Below, piece after piece: positions 9,260 through 17,970 of a stretch of 64,000 nt of DNA. The DNA is from Rhodobacter sp. Lineage in GTDB: Bacteria; Pseudomonadota; Alphaproteobacteria; Rhodobacterales; Rhodobacteraceae. Numbering within the stretch: position 1 is the stretch's first letter; each line of letters begins with the position of its first letter. The stretch spans positions 3,006,501 through 3,070,500 of the forward strand of contig JACKKG010000001.1 of the NCBI GenBank assembly GCA_020637515.1, written 5' to 3'. The position numbers were made by a program, and so were the translations under genes. The notes under the pieces are model-generated. The model searched no databases, was not told where the DNA came from, and saw nothing but the letters and a program-made list of their open reading frames with translations.

Positions 9260-10889
9260 CGGTCACGACTCTCTCTCCTTTCGGCGCGGCCCGGCGCAGG
9301 CGGGCCTCCAGCGCCATGAGACGCCGGGCTTCCTGTGCAGACATGCCCTCGACGAACGCGTGATGCAACCTGTAGATGTCCGCCGGGCCCCGCCGCAGGG
9401 GCGACGCCTGGGTCGCCGCGCGCACCCCTTGCAGCGCGCCGCCGGGACCGGCCATCGCGGCGACCCGCAAGGTGTCCAGGATGTTGGCCAGCCGGTGCGC
9501 GCGCAGCCGGGGCAGCGGCTGGTTGCGGAACCCCTCGGCAAAGGGGATGTCGGCATAGGCGGGAAAGGCGCGGGCGATGGCGTCGTCGTGCAGCCGCTGG
9601 TCGCAGGTGACCGACCAGGGCAAGGACAGGCCCAGGGCGACGAAATCAGGGTCCAGATAGGGGCTGTCCACCATCGCCGCGCCCCCCAGCACGGCGGTGC
9701 CGGTAAAGGCGATCTCGCGCCGCGTTCGGTGCCAGAACCAGAAGGCCTGATAGGGATCCGGCCAGTCCGCATAGGCGCGGATCTCGCGCGCCATGCGGTC
9801 CGTCGCGGCCTCGTCCAGATCGGGGGAATAGAGCGGCCCGGCGCAGCCGCTGTGACCGTGCCGGTTGTTGACCCGTGCGTGCCCGTCCATCAGCGCGCGC
9901 GCGATGCCTTCGAAATCGTCGCGCCCGGCGCGCTCCATGAAACCGGCCGCGTCGTCGTCGGGATTGGTCAGGATGTCGCCACCGATCCCGTCCAGCGCGG
10001 CATAGGCGCTGCCGGTCAGGAAATCATGCGTCGGCATCATCTGCGCGTGTTCGTCCGCGCAAAGCTGGGTCATCAGCAGCCCGCGCAGGCTGTCGCGCAA
10101 CCGAAAGCGCGGGGCGCCCATCACGCGGTGGGTGACGCCGGTGCGGGCCGCGACGGCGCGGGCGGCCTGAACCTCGGCGTTGAGGACGTGGCCGCCGTGG
10201 TGAAAGGTCAGCGCGGTGTCGGGCAACCGCCCCTGGTGGGCCATCTCCAGCAAGATGTGCCGCGAATCCCGCCCGCCCGACAGCGGCAGCGCGATCGGGC
10301 CGTCCCAGCTGTCCAGAAAGCGGCGGATCGCCGCGCGCGGCAGCTCGATGAAGCCCTCGACCGCGGCCTCGCGGCTGATGTCCAGCGTGCGCGGGGCGGG
10401 GGTGTGGTCCTCGACCGTGGCGTGACCCGCGCGCCAGGTCAGGCGCCCGCCCGGGGGCAGCACGCGGATATGGCGAAACGGGGTGTCGTTGCCGACGAGA
10501 TTGCCGAACCGGTGAAAGACCGCCAGCGCCACGGGGTCGGGCGCGGGATCGGCGCCCGCCGCCAGCAATTGCAGGATCGAAGGCGACACCCCCACCTGCG
10601 CGCCCTTGATGTAGACGAACAGCTGGAGGAACCCCAGCGGATCGACCCCGGCGGTCAGCGTCTCGCCGTCCCAGGACCATTCCCCCCAGGCGCCGCGCGG
10701 GCGCAGGTCCCCCGGCACCCGGCGCCGGTGGCCGACGAACCCCTGCGCAACGCCGCTCAGCCCCCCCTGCCCGTCGATGAACAGATAGGGCGTCGCGTCG
10801 CCATCCGCGATCCAGGGCCGCGATTCGAGCGCCGGCTCGCCCAGACCGGCGCCGCCGGCCGCCGAGGTTCCGATGTCTTTCACTGCCAC
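9240..10889 (-). CDS. Asparagine-synthetase-like protein without glutaminase cysteine
   Basis: A 549-residue member of the asparagine synthase superfamily. The ATP pyrophosphatase loop is intact (LPLSGGRDSRH, matching SGGxDS). The N-terminal ~180 residues keep features of the class II glutaminase fold, for example DPLGFLQLFVY, but the chain begins MAVKDIG, so the essential N-terminal nucleophilic Cys is absent. It would therefore adenylate a carboxylate and use ammonia or another nucleophile rather than glutamine. Such stand-alone homologues occur in polysaccharide, lasso-peptide and beta-lactam loci. Its partner here is the overlapping glycosyltransferase-like gene. Confidence 0.72.
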   Translation of the reverse strand: MAVKDIGTSAAGGAGLGEPALESRPWIADGDATPYLFIDGQGGLSGVAQGFVGHRRRVPGDLRPRGAWGEWSWDGETLTAGVDPLGFLQLFVYIKGAQVGVSPSILQLLAAGADPAPDPVALAVFHRFGNLVGNDTPFRHIRVLPPGGRLTWRAGHATVEDHTPAPRTLDISREAAVEGFIELPRAAIRRFLDSWDGPIALPLSGGRDSRHILLEMAHQGRLPDTALTFHHGGHVLNAEVQAARAVAARTGVTHRVMGAPRFRLRDSLRGLLMTQLCADEHAQMMPTHDFLTGSAYAALDGIGGDILTNPDDDAAGFMERAGRDDFEGIARALMDGHARVNNRHGHSGCAGPLYSPDLDEAATDRMAREIRAYADWPDPYQAFWFWHRTRREIAFTGTAVLGGAAMVDSPYLDPDFVALGLSLPWSVTCDQRLHDDAIARAFPAYADIPFAEGFRNQPLPRLRAHRLANILDTLRVAAMAGPGGALQGVRAATQASPLRRGPADIYRLHHAFVEGMSAQEARRLMALEARLRRAAPKGERVVTDVHRGA

Positions 10890-10973
10890 TGTCCCCGCTC
10901 TGTGGTTGCGGCCTTCGTGCCCCGGGCCGGCTTTCGCAAAGGGTAGCCGCGCCCCCGGCCACGGGCAAGCCGC

Positions 10974-11480
10974 TCAATCATGGAAGCCGCCGAAATGCCC
11001 GCCGTGAAAGACCAGCGGGGCGCCCTTGCGGTGCCGGACGGCCAGCACCCGGCCTACGACGATGGCGTGATCGCCGCCCTGGTGGACCGCCTCGCGGGCG
11101 CATTCGAACACCGCCAGGCAGCCGGGCAGCACCGGCACGCCCTGCGCCGAGAACGCCACCCCGGGCAGGTCGAAACCCTGCGCATGACGGGAGAAATGCG
11201 CCGCCAGGTCGCGCTGCGCGGCGGCCAGCACGTGAACGGCGAAATGCGGCGCCGCGACCAGATCGTCAAAGCGCCGCGACGCGCGCGCGGGCGACCACAG
11301 CACCAGCGGCGGGTCCAGTGACACCGAGGCGAAACTGTTCGCCGTGATCCCCAGGGGGCCCTGCGCGCCCGGGGCGGTGACCACCGTCACGCCGGTCGCA
11401 AAGGCGCCCAGCGCGTCGCGAAAGGCGCGGCTGTTGGCGGCGTCGGGAACAAAGTCGGCGGGTTCGGTCGGTTCGGTCAT
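10974..11480 (-). CDS. Flavin reductase-like domain protein
   Basis: A 168-residue FMN-binding split-barrel protein of the HpaC/flavin reductase family, which reduces FMN or FAD with NAD(P)H to feed a two-component monooxygenase. Typical segments are ALGAFATGVTVVTA, GITANSFASVSLDPPLVLW and the C-terminal HGGHFGGFHD. No partner oxygenase is adjacent. The start at 11480 (MTEPTEP) gives the family length. It is divergent from the nucleoside hydrolase gene across 174 bases in which I see no other gene. Confidence 0.82.
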   Translation of the reverse strand: MTEPTEPADFVPDAANSRAFRDALGAFATGVTVVTAPGAQGPLGITANSFASVSLDPPLVLWSPARASRRFDDLVAAPHFAVHVLAAAQRDLAAHFSRHAQGFDLPGVAFSAQGVPVLPGCLAVFECAREAVHQGGDHAIVVGRVLAVRHRKGAPLVFHGGHFGGFHD

Positions 11481-11654
11481 GCCACGCGCGCGTTGAAGGG
11501 TCACTCGGGCCGTCCTTAGCCCGATTTCGGCCCCGGCTACCAGCGAAAGCCGGCCATTTTGCGGCGCGCGGCGCGATTGCGGCGGGCTGTTGCGGGCGGC
11601 TCGACAAGGCCGCGGGAAAGCACTAGCGTCGCGGTTTTTCCGACCGGAGCGCGC

Positions 11655-12587
11655 ATGTCTCGCAAGATCATCATCGATACCGATCCAGGTCAGGACGACG
11701 CCGTGGCGATCCTGCTGGCGCTGGCCTCGCCCGAGCTGGAGGTGCTGGGACTCACCTGCGTGGCCGGGAACGTGCCGCTGGCGCTGACCCAGACCAACGC
11801 GCGCAAGGTCTGCGAACTGGCCGGGCGGCGCGACATCAAGGTCCATGCCGGCTGCGACCGGCCGCTGACCCGCCGGCTGATCACCGCCGAACATGTGCAC
11901 GGCAAGACCGGGCTGGACGGGATCGACCTGCCGGCGCCGACGATGCCCTTGCAACCGCAACACGCAGTCGATTTCCTGATCGACACGCTGCGCGCCGAAG
12001 CCCCCGGCAGCGTCACGCTGGTGCCGATCGGCCCGCTGACCAACATCGCCATGGCGATGCGCAAGGCCCCCGACATCGTCGCGCGCATCGGCGAAATCGT
12101 CCTGATGGGCGGCGCCTATTTCGAGGTCGGCAACATCACCCCCGCGGCCGAGTTCAACATCCACGTGGACCCGGAAGCGGCGGCGATCGTGTTCTCCTCG
12201 GGCTGTCCGCTGGTGGTGATGCCGCTCGATGTGACGCACAAGGCGCTGACCACCCGCCCCCGGATCGAGGCCTTCCGTGCGCTGGGTTCGATCGGCCGGG
12301 TCGTCGCCAGCTGGACGGATTTCTTCGAGCGTTTCGACATGGAGAAATACGGCAGCGAGGGCGCGCCGCTGCACGACCCCTGCACGATCGCCTATCTGCT
12401 GGAGCCTGCATTGTTCACCGGGCGCCGGATCAATGTGGAGATCGAGACCGGCAGCGCGCTGACGCTGGGCATGACCGTCGCCGACTGGTGGCGGGTGAGC
12501 GGCCGGGCGCCGAACGCGCTGTTCATGGGCGATATCGATGCCGAGGGGTTCTATGCCTTGCTGACCGAGCGGCTGGGGCGGCTCTAG
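11655..12587 (+). CDS. Inosine-uridine-type nucleoside hydrolase
   Basis: Hydrolyses ribonucleosides to base and ribose. The 310-residue protein carries the calcium- and ribose-binding signature DTDPGQDDA at residues 8-16, LVPIGPLTNIA, and EFNIHVDPEAA, all hallmarks of the IUNH family, and the length is standard. The position upstream of preTA suggests a supply of uracil or cytosine from nucleosides to pyrimidine reduction, although a repeat element and an apparent new promoter lie between them. The start is the ATG in the segment MSRKIIIDTDPG. Confidence 0.88.
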   Translation: MSRKIIIDTDPGQDDAVAILLALASPELEVLGLTCVAGNVPLALTQTNARKVCELAGRRDIKVHAGCDRPLTRRLITAEHVHGKTGLDGIDLPAPTMPLQPQHAVDFLIDTLRAEAPGSVTLVPIGPLTNIAMAMRKAPDIVARIGEIVLMGGAYFEVGNITPAAEFNIHVDPEAAAIVFSSGCPLVVMPLDVTHKALTTRPRIEAFRALGSIGRVVASWTDFFERFDMEKYGSEGAPLHDPCTIAYLLEPALFTGRRINVEIETGSALTLGMTVADWWRVSGRAPNALFMGDIDAEGFYALLTERLGRL

Positions 12588-12660
12588 GCGGCGGGGGGCT
12601 GCCGCCCCCCGCCCCCCCCCGCTTCAAGGGGGGCACGCCCCCCTTGAAAATCCCCGTGCG
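12588..12660. repeat. GC-rich multi-stem intergenic repeat, copy 2 (class B, inverted)
   Basis: Begins directly after the nucleoside hydrolase stop. Read on the minus strand it contains the class B box CGCACGGGGATTTTCAAG, a long stem of CAAGGGGGG with CCCCCCTTG, and a terminal GC stem. It is nearly identical to copy 6 at 55488-55555 over more than 40 bases. It may terminate the hydrolase transcript. Confidence 0.78.
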
Positions 12661-12732
12661 TATTTCAGACAAGATGATGGGGCCCGGCGCCGCTTTTCCG
12701 GGCGCGCGTGGTTATTTTCGGTCTTCTCGTTT

Positions 12733-12748
12733 TTTATCAGTTGATAAA
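12733..12748. promoter_or_regulatory. Perfect dyad upstream of preT, candidate operator
   Basis: TTTATCA-GT-TGATAAA is a perfect 7 bp inverted repeat with a 2-base centre inside an AT-rich island, 54 bases before the preT start. Its symmetry is typical of dimeric repressors such as GntR or TetR family members. No regulator gene adjoins, so the cognate protein is unknown. Confidence 0.45.
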
Positions 12749-12801
12749 ATTTGGAACCGTGGCACTCTGGGGAAAAACACCAGCCAACCCGGAGGTAGCC
12801 C

Positions 12802-14145
12802 GTGGCCCATTCCCCGCAGACCGGCGGCATCGTCGCCGCGCGTCTGGACAGCGCCGAGATCGCGGCGCATTTCGACGATCTCTACCCGATGCTGGACGAT
12901 CACGAGGCGCGCGTCGCCGCCGATCGCTGCTATTTCTGCCATGACGCGCCCTGCATCACCGCCTGTCCGACGGACATCGACATTCCGCTGTTCATCCGCC
13001 AGATCCAGGCCGGGATGCCCGATGCGGCGGCGCGCACCATCCTGGCGCAGAACATCCTGGGCGGCATGTGTGCCCGGGTCTGCCCCACCGAAACGCTGTG
13101 CGAAAGCGTCTGTGTGCGCGAGGTGGCCGAGGGGGCGCCGGTCGAGATCGGCCGCTTGCAGCGGTATGCGACGGACGGTTTGCTGCTGGCGAACGACCAT
13201 CCCTTTGTCCGGGCACCCGAAACCGGCAAGCGGGTGGCGGTGGTCGGCGCGGGTCCGGCGGGTCTGGCCTGCGCGCATCGTCTGGCGATGCTGGGGCACC
13301 AGGTGGTGCTGCATGACGCGCGCGCAAAGCCCGGCGGGCTCAACGAATACGGGATTGCGGCCTACAAGGCGGCGAACGGCATCGCGCAGGCCGAGGTGGA
13401 CTGGCTGCTGCGCATCGGCGGGATCGAGGTCAGGACCGGCTCGGCCCTGGGCGAGGCGGTGACGCTGGAGGCGCTGATCGCCGGGCATGACGCGGTGTTC
13501 CTGGGCCTGGGCCTGGCCGGCGTGAACGCGCTGCGCATTCCGGGCGAGGATCTGCCCGGGGTGCGCGACGCGGTCGATTTCATCGCCGAACTGCGGCAGA
13601 GCGAGGACCTGTCCACCCTGCCCATCGGGCGCCACGTGGTGGTCATAGGCGGCGGCATGACCGCGATCGACGCCGCGGTTCAGTCGCGGCTGCTGGGCGC
13701 CGAGCACGTGAGCCTGGTCTACCGGCGCGACCGCGGCGCGATGGCGGCCTCGGACTATGAGATCAGCCATGCCGCGACCGAGGGCGTCACCGTCCTGACC
13801 AACGCGATGCCGGTCGCCGTGCTGGGCACCGGCGCGGTCGAGGCGGTCGAATTCGCCTATACCCGGTCGGGCCCCGGGGGGCTGGAAACGACCGGCGAGA
13901 CCTTCACGCTCAAGGCCGACCAGGTCTTCAAGGCGATCGGCCAGACGTTGCGCGGTCAACCCGGTTCGATCGACATCCGGGGCGGCAAGATCGTCATCGA
14001 CGACGCGGGCCGCACCTCGGTTGCGGGGGTCTGGGCTGGCGGCGATTGTGCCACCGGGGGCGAGGACCTGACGGTCACCGCCGTCGCTCAGGGCCGCGAC
14101 GCGGCGATGAGCATTCATGCGACCTTGACGGGGGCCGCGGGCTGA
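12802..14145 (+). CDS. preT: NAD-dependent dihydropyrimidine dehydrogenase subunit PreT
   Basis: FAD- and Fe-S-containing subunit that transfers electrons between NADH and PreA in the reduction of uracil and thymine to dihydropyrimidines. The 447-residue protein has N-terminal Fe-S cysteines (CYFCHDAPCITACP from ~residue 43, and CARVCPTETLCE), a first dinucleotide fold GAGPAGLACAHRLA and a second GGGMTAIDAA, as in GltD-like proteins. The start is a GTG at 12802 with GGAGG 6 bases upstream. preA follows after 23 bases. Confidence 0.92.
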   Translation: MAHSPQTGGIVAARLDSAEIAAHFDDLYPMLDDHEARVAADRCYFCHDAPCITACPTDIDIPLFIRQIQAGMPDAAARTILAQNILGGMCARVCPTETLCESVCVREVAEGAPVEIGRLQRYATDGLLLANDHPFVRAPETGKRVAVVGAGPAGLACAHRLAMLGHQVVLHDARAKPGGLNEYGIAAYKAANGIAQAEVDWLLRIGGIEVRTGSALGEAVTLEALIAGHDAVFLGLGLAGVNALRIPGEDLPGVRDAVDFIAELRQSEDLSTLPIGRHVVVIGGGMTAIDAAVQSRLLGAEHVSLVYRRDRGAMAASDYEISHAATEGVTVLTNAMPVAVLGTGAVEAVEFAYTRSGPGGLETTGETFTLKADQVFKAIGQTLRGQPGSIDIRGGKIVIDDAGRTSVAGVWAGGDCATGGEDLTVTAVAQGRDAAMSIHATLTGAAG

Positions 14146-14168
14146 CCCCGCGCGATGGAGCTGAACAC

Positions 14169-15473
14169 ATGGCAAATCTGACTTCCACTTTCGTCGGCAT
14201 CACCTCGCCCAACCCGTTCTGGCTGGCCTCGGCCCCGCCCACGGACAAGGAATACAACGTCCGCCGCGCCTTTCAGGCCGGTTGGGGCGGCGTGGTCTGG
14301 AAAACGCTGGGCGAGGCCGGGCCGCCCGTCGTCAACGTGAACGGGCCGCGCTATGGCGCGATCTGGGGCGCCGACCGGCGGCTTCTGGGTTTGAACAACA
14401 TCGAGCTCATCACCGACCGCCCGCTCGAGGTGAACCTGCGCGAGATGAAGGCGGTCAAGCGCGACTACCCGGACCGCGCGCTGATCGCCTCGCTCATGGT
14501 GCCCTGCGTCGAGGAGGCGTGGAAGGCGATCCTGCCGCTGGTCGAGGACACCGGCGCCGACGGGATCGAGCTGAACTGCGGCTGCCCGCACGGCATGTCC
14601 GAGCGCGGAATGGGCGCGGCCGTCGGCCAGAACCCGGACCTGATCGAACGGATCACGCGCTGGTGCAAGCAGACCACCCGGATGCCGGTGATCGTCAAGC
14701 TGACGCCGAACATCACCGATGTCCGCCTGCCCGCGCGCGCGGCGCTGGCGGGGGGCGCGGATGCGGTCAGCCTGATCAACACCATCAACTCGATCACCTC
14801 GGTCGATCTGGACGATTTCGCGCCCGAGCCGACCATCGACGGCAAGGGCACGCACGGCGGCTATTGCGGCCCGGCGGTCAAGCCGATCGCGCTGAACATG
14901 GTGGCCGAGATCGCCCGCGACCCGGCCACCGCCCACCTGCCGATCAGCGGTATCGGCGGGGTCACCACCTGGCGCGACGCGGCCGAGTTCCTGTCGCTGG
15001 GCGCCGGTAACGTCCAGGTCTGCACGGCGGCCATGACCTATGGTTTCGGCATCATCAAGGAACTGACAGCCGGCCTGTCGCTGTGGATGGACCGCAAGGG
15101 GTTCACCGCGGTCGAACAGATCACCGGGCGCGCAGTGCCGAATGTCACCGACTGGCAGCGGCTGAACCTGAACTACGTCACCAAGGCCCGGATCGACCCC
15201 GACGCCTGCATCGGCTGCGGGCGCTGTTATGCGGCCTGCGAGGACACCTCGCACCAGGCGATCTGGCAAAAGCCGGACCGCGTGTTCGAGGTGAACGACG
15301 CCGAATGCGTCGCCTGCAACCTGTGCGTCAATGTCTGCCCGGTCGAACGCTGCATTACGATGGAGCGGCTCGCCCCCGGGGTCGAGGACGCGCGCACCGG
15401 CCGAACGGTCGAGGCCACGCCCGCCGACTGGACCACCCACCCCAACAACCCGATGGCCCGCGCGGCCGAATGA
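14169..15473 (+). CDS. preA: NAD-dependent dihydropyrimidine dehydrogenase subunit PreA
   Basis: Catalytic FMN subunit of dihydropyrimidine dehydrogenase, the first step of reductive pyrimidine degradation. The 434-residue chain has a dihydroorotate-dehydrogenase-like TIM barrel (NPFWLASAPPTDKEYNVRRA, NCGCPHGMSERGMG with the active-site Cys) and two C-terminal 4Fe-4S motifs, CIGCGRCYAACED and CVACNLCVNVCPV. It is preceded by GGAG and followed by a clear intrinsic terminator. Dihydropyrimidinase and beta-ureidopropionase genes are absent from the window. Confidence 0.94.
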   Translation: MANLTSTFVGITSPNPFWLASAPPTDKEYNVRRAFQAGWGGVVWKTLGEAGPPVVNVNGPRYGAIWGADRRLLGLNNIELITDRPLEVNLREMKAVKRDYPDRALIASLMVPCVEEAWKAILPLVEDTGADGIELNCGCPHGMSERGMGAAVGQNPDLIERITRWCKQTTRMPVIVKLTPNITDVRLPARAALAGGADAVSLINTINSITSVDLDDFAPEPTIDGKGTHGGYCGPAVKPIALNMVAEIARDPATAHLPISGIGGVTTWRDAAEFLSLGAGNVQVCTAAMTYGFGIIKELTAGLSLWMDRKGFTAVEQITGRAVPNVTDWQRLNLNYVTKARIDPDACIGCGRCYAACEDTSHQAIWQKPDRVFEVNDAECVACNLCVNVCPVERCITMERLAPGVEDARTGRTVEATPADWTTHPNNPMARAAE

Positions 15474-15515
15474 CAGGGTTTCCTGACGGGCGGCCGCGGC
15501 CGCCCGGCGTGACTG

Positions 15516-15550
15516 GACCGGCGCGTCGCTCCCTGCGCGCCGGTCTTTTT
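15516..15550 (+). terminator. Intrinsic terminator of preTA
   Basis: A perfect 10 bp stem GACCGGCGCG/CGCGCCGGTC with a 10-base loop is followed by TTTTT. It ends at the stop codon of the convergent small membrane protein gene. Confidence 0.85.
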
Positions 15551-16008
15551 CAGCGCCGGACATGGCCTGCCGCGGCCACGCGACCGCCGGGCGCGTAGCA
15601 GATCAGCAGCGAATCCCAATCGACGCCGAACCCGCCGCACATGCCCAGCATCACCTGATCGCAATCGGCGTGGCGGGTGCCGCGCAGGATTTGCGGGCCC
15701 CGGGCATCGGGCGCGCCCAGCAGCGCGCGCACGCCGTCCCGGTCCAGGCCGCCCGGCGACAGGTGGCGGTCGATCAGGTCCGCGACCATCGGCCCCCGCG
15801 GGCAGGCGGCGCGGCGCAGGGCGCAGTCGGGGTCGCTTTCCCCGCCGCAGTGCCAGACCGCTTGCCAGCGCCCGGGATCGAAGGCCACCCCCCGAAAGGG
15901 CGCCACGGCGACCGCATAGGCCAGCGCCGCGTAGGCGCCACCGGCCAGCACGACCGCCAGGCCCAGCGCAGTGCCGAGCCAATAGGCGAGGGTCCAGATC
16001 CGGGTCAT
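15550..16008 (-). CDS. Small membrane protein with BamE/SmpA-like motif
   Basis: A 152-residue protein of unknown function. One strong N-terminal membrane segment (WLGTALGLAVVLAGGAYAAL) is followed by a cysteine-containing extracytoplasmic part. The stretch LDRDGVRALLGAPDARG resembles the first repeat of SmpA/BamE-like outer-membrane assembly domains, a weak match made from memory. Its ATG overlaps the stop of the PAS-LuxR gene (ATGA), so the two are co-translated. Such coupling hints at a role with that regulator, but nothing more can be read from the sequence. Confidence 0.6.
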   Translation of the reverse strand: MTRIWTLAYWLGTALGLAVVLAGGAYAALAYAVAVAPFRGVAFDPGRWQAVWHCGGESDPDCALRRAACPRGPMVADLIDRHLSPGGLDRDGVRALLGAPDARGPQILRGTRHADCDQVMLGMCGGFGVDWDSLLICYAPGGRVAAAGHVRR

Positions 16009-16589
16009 GCGCGGTCCTGTCCGGGATGGCCGCGACCGCCCAGCAGCCCCAGCACATCCGCCGCGCGGCGCACGTCGAAGCGTTTGATCAGCCGGCCGCG
16101 CACGTCGTCCACGGTGCGCACGCTCAGTCCCAGACGCGCCGCGATTTCCTTGCTGGTCAGGCGCCGGTTCATCAGTTCCAGAACCTGCCGCTCGCGCTTG
16201 GACAGGCTGACCGGCCCACCATCGTGAATGCGCGCAAAGCTCATGACGATGCGGTCCAGCGGGGCCTCGGGGACCAGGGTGCTGGCGCGAAAGCGGCACC
16301 ACAGCGAATGCCCCGCGCGGTGACGCACCAGCCGCTCGTCGGTGTATTCGCCGGTTTCGCGCAGCGGCGTCAGGCCAATGTCGCGAATGCCCTCGAATTC
16401 CTCGTCCGAGCCATAGAAGATGCGGAACGACTGCCCCACCAGCTCCTCGATCCGGTAGCCCAGAAGCCGCGCGAAGGTCTGGTTGCAACTGCGGATCATC
16501 CGCCGTTCGGTCATGACCAGCGCGATCGGGGCGCCGTGAAAGGCCATCAGCGCAAGGTCGCGGGCGGATTCGGGTGATTCGGGGCTCAT
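16005..16589 (-). CDS. PAS domain LuxR-type transcriptional regulator
   Basis: A 194-residue regulator with a PAS sensor domain (roughly residues 15-120; MIRSCNQTFARLLGYRIEEL is typical) and a C-terminal LuxR/FixJ helix-turn-helix (LSKRERQVLELMNRRLTSKE, then IAARLGLSVRTVDDVRGRL). There is no receiver domain, so it probably senses a ligand or redox state directly. The ATG at 16589 is chosen because an upstream reading would run through the divergent promoter. It is divergent from the deacylase/ABC operon, with several inverted CCGTA half-sites in the gap, and is the obvious candidate regulator. Confidence 0.85.
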   Translation of the reverse strand: MSPESPESARDLALMAFHGAPIALVMTERRMIRSCNQTFARLLGYRIEELVGQSFRIFYGSDEEFEGIRDIGLTPLRETGEYTDERLVRHRAGHSLWCRFRASTLVPEAPLDRIVMSFARIHDGGPVSLSKRERQVLELMNRRLTSKEIAARLGLSVRTVDDVRGRLIKRFDVRRAADVLGLLGGRGHPGQDRA

Positions 16590-16590
16590 G

Positions 16591-16619
16591 CCGTAATAAT
16601 ACGGTCTTGATACCGTATT
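16591..16619. promoter_or_regulatory. Compound dyad in the divergent regulator/operon promoter
   Basis: The gap between the two divergent starts is only 52 bases. It contains CCGTA-ATAA-TACGG (16591-16604) fused to AATACGG-N8-CCGTATT (16598-16619), giving three half-sites in alternating orientation. NarL/FixJ-type regulators bind such inverted short half-sites. The likely ligand is the adjacent PAS-LuxR protein, acting on both its own gene and the operon. Confidence 0.55.
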
Positions 16620-16641
16620 TGTCTCGGGCCAAGGTGCGGGG

Positions 16642-17955
16642 ATGGACCACAGAACCGCCCTTTCCGACCGCCGCGCCGCCGCGCTTTCCGCCGCCCTCTC
16701 GGACCGGCGCGAGGATCTGATCGCGCTGACGCAGGACCTGATCCGCATCCCCACACTCAACCCCCCCGGCGAGAATTACCGCGAAATCTGCGATTACCTC
16801 GACCGGCGGCTCAGGGGCTCGGGGTTCCAGACGCAGATGATTCGCGCCCACGGCACGCCCGGCGACTGCGAGGCCTATCCGCGCTGGAACGTCGTCGCCC
16901 GCCGCGAGGGGACAGGTCCCGGCGACTGCGTGCATTTCACCAGCCATATCGACGTGGTCGAGGTCGGCGCGGGCTGGACGGTGGACCCGTTCGGTGGGCT
17001 GTTGCGCGACGGCAAGATCTATGGCCGGGGATCGTGCGACATGAAGGGCGGGCTCGCGGCCTCGATCATCGCCGCCGAGGCCTTCATGGCGACCTTTCCC
17101 GATTTCGCCGGCGCGATCGAGATTTCGGGCACCGCCGACGAGGAATCGGGCGGTTATGGCGGCGTGGCCTATCTGGCGGAACAGGGGTTCTTCTCGCCGC
17201 AGAGGGTGCAGCACGTCATCATCCCCGAGCCCCTGCAAAAGGACCGCGTGTGCCTGGGCCATCGCGGCGGCTGGTGGGCCGAGATCGAAACCTTTGGCGA
17301 GATCGCCCACGGCTCGATGCCGTTTCTGGGCGATTGCGCGGTGCGCCACATGGGCGCGGTTCTGAGCACGTTCGAGGAAAAGCTGTTCCCCGCCATGGCC
17401 GCGCGGCGCACCGACATGCCCGTGGTGCCCGAGGGGGCGCGCTCTTCGACGATGAACATCAATTCGATCCATGGCGGCCAGCCCGAACAGGCACCCGGAT
17501 CGACCGCGCTGCCGTCGCATTGCGTGCCCGACAGTTGCCGCATCGTGGTGGACCGCCGCTATCTGGTCGAGGAATCGCTGGACGGCGTGCGCGACGAAAT
17601 CATCGGCCTGCTTGAGGGGCTGAAGCGCGACCGCCCGCGTTTCGACTATGCGGTGCGCGAGCTGAACCACGTGGTGCCGACGATGACCGACCGCGACGCG
17701 CCGGTCGCGCGCACCGTCGCCGAGGCGATCCATGCGGTGATGGGCAAGGAGGCCGAATTCGTGGCCTCGCCCGGCAGCTACGACCAGAAGCACATCGACC
17801 GGATCGGCAAACTGAAGAACTGCGTGGCCTATGGCCCCGGTTTGCTGGAGCTGGCGCATAAACCCGATGAATATGTCGGCGTTGACGATATGATGGACAG
17901 CGCGGCGGTCATGGCGCGCAGCCTGACGGCGCTTCTGTTGCCTGAGACGGAATAA
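16642..17955 (+). CDS. M20 family metallopeptidase (ArgE/DapE-type deacylase)
   Basis: A di-zinc amidohydrolase of 437 residues. Metal and catalytic segments are visible: FTSHIDVVEVG, GRGSCDMKGGLAASI, and TADEESGGYGG with the catalytic Glu. The inserted dimerisation domain follows (MNINSIHGGQ). Members remove acyl or amino-acid groups from N-acyl amino acids, carnosine-like dipeptides or succinyl-diaminopimelate. As the first gene of a peptide-transport operon it probably cleaves an imported amide. The substrate cannot be named. Confidence 0.85.
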   Translation: MDHRTALSDRRAAALSAALSDRREDLIALTQDLIRIPTLNPPGENYREICDYLDRRLRGSGFQTQMIRAHGTPGDCEAYPRWNVVARREGTGPGDCVHFTSHIDVVEVGAGWTVDPFGGLLRDGKIYGRGSCDMKGGLAASIIAAEAFMATFPDFAGAIEISGTADEESGGYGGVAYLAEQGFFSPQRVQHVIIPEPLQKDRVCLGHRGGWWAEIETFGEIAHGSMPFLGDCAVRHMGAVLSTFEEKLFPAMAARRTDMPVVPEGARSSTMNINSIHGGQPEQAPGSTALPSHCVPDSCRIVVDRRYLVEESLDGVRDEIIGLLEGLKRDRPRFDYAVRELNHVVPTMTDRDAPVARTVAEAIHAVMGKEAEFVASPGSYDQKHIDRIGKLKNCVAYGPGLLELAHKPDEYVGVDDMMDSAAVMARSLTALLLPETE

Positions 17956-17970
17956 CAGGGAGAAAAGAGT

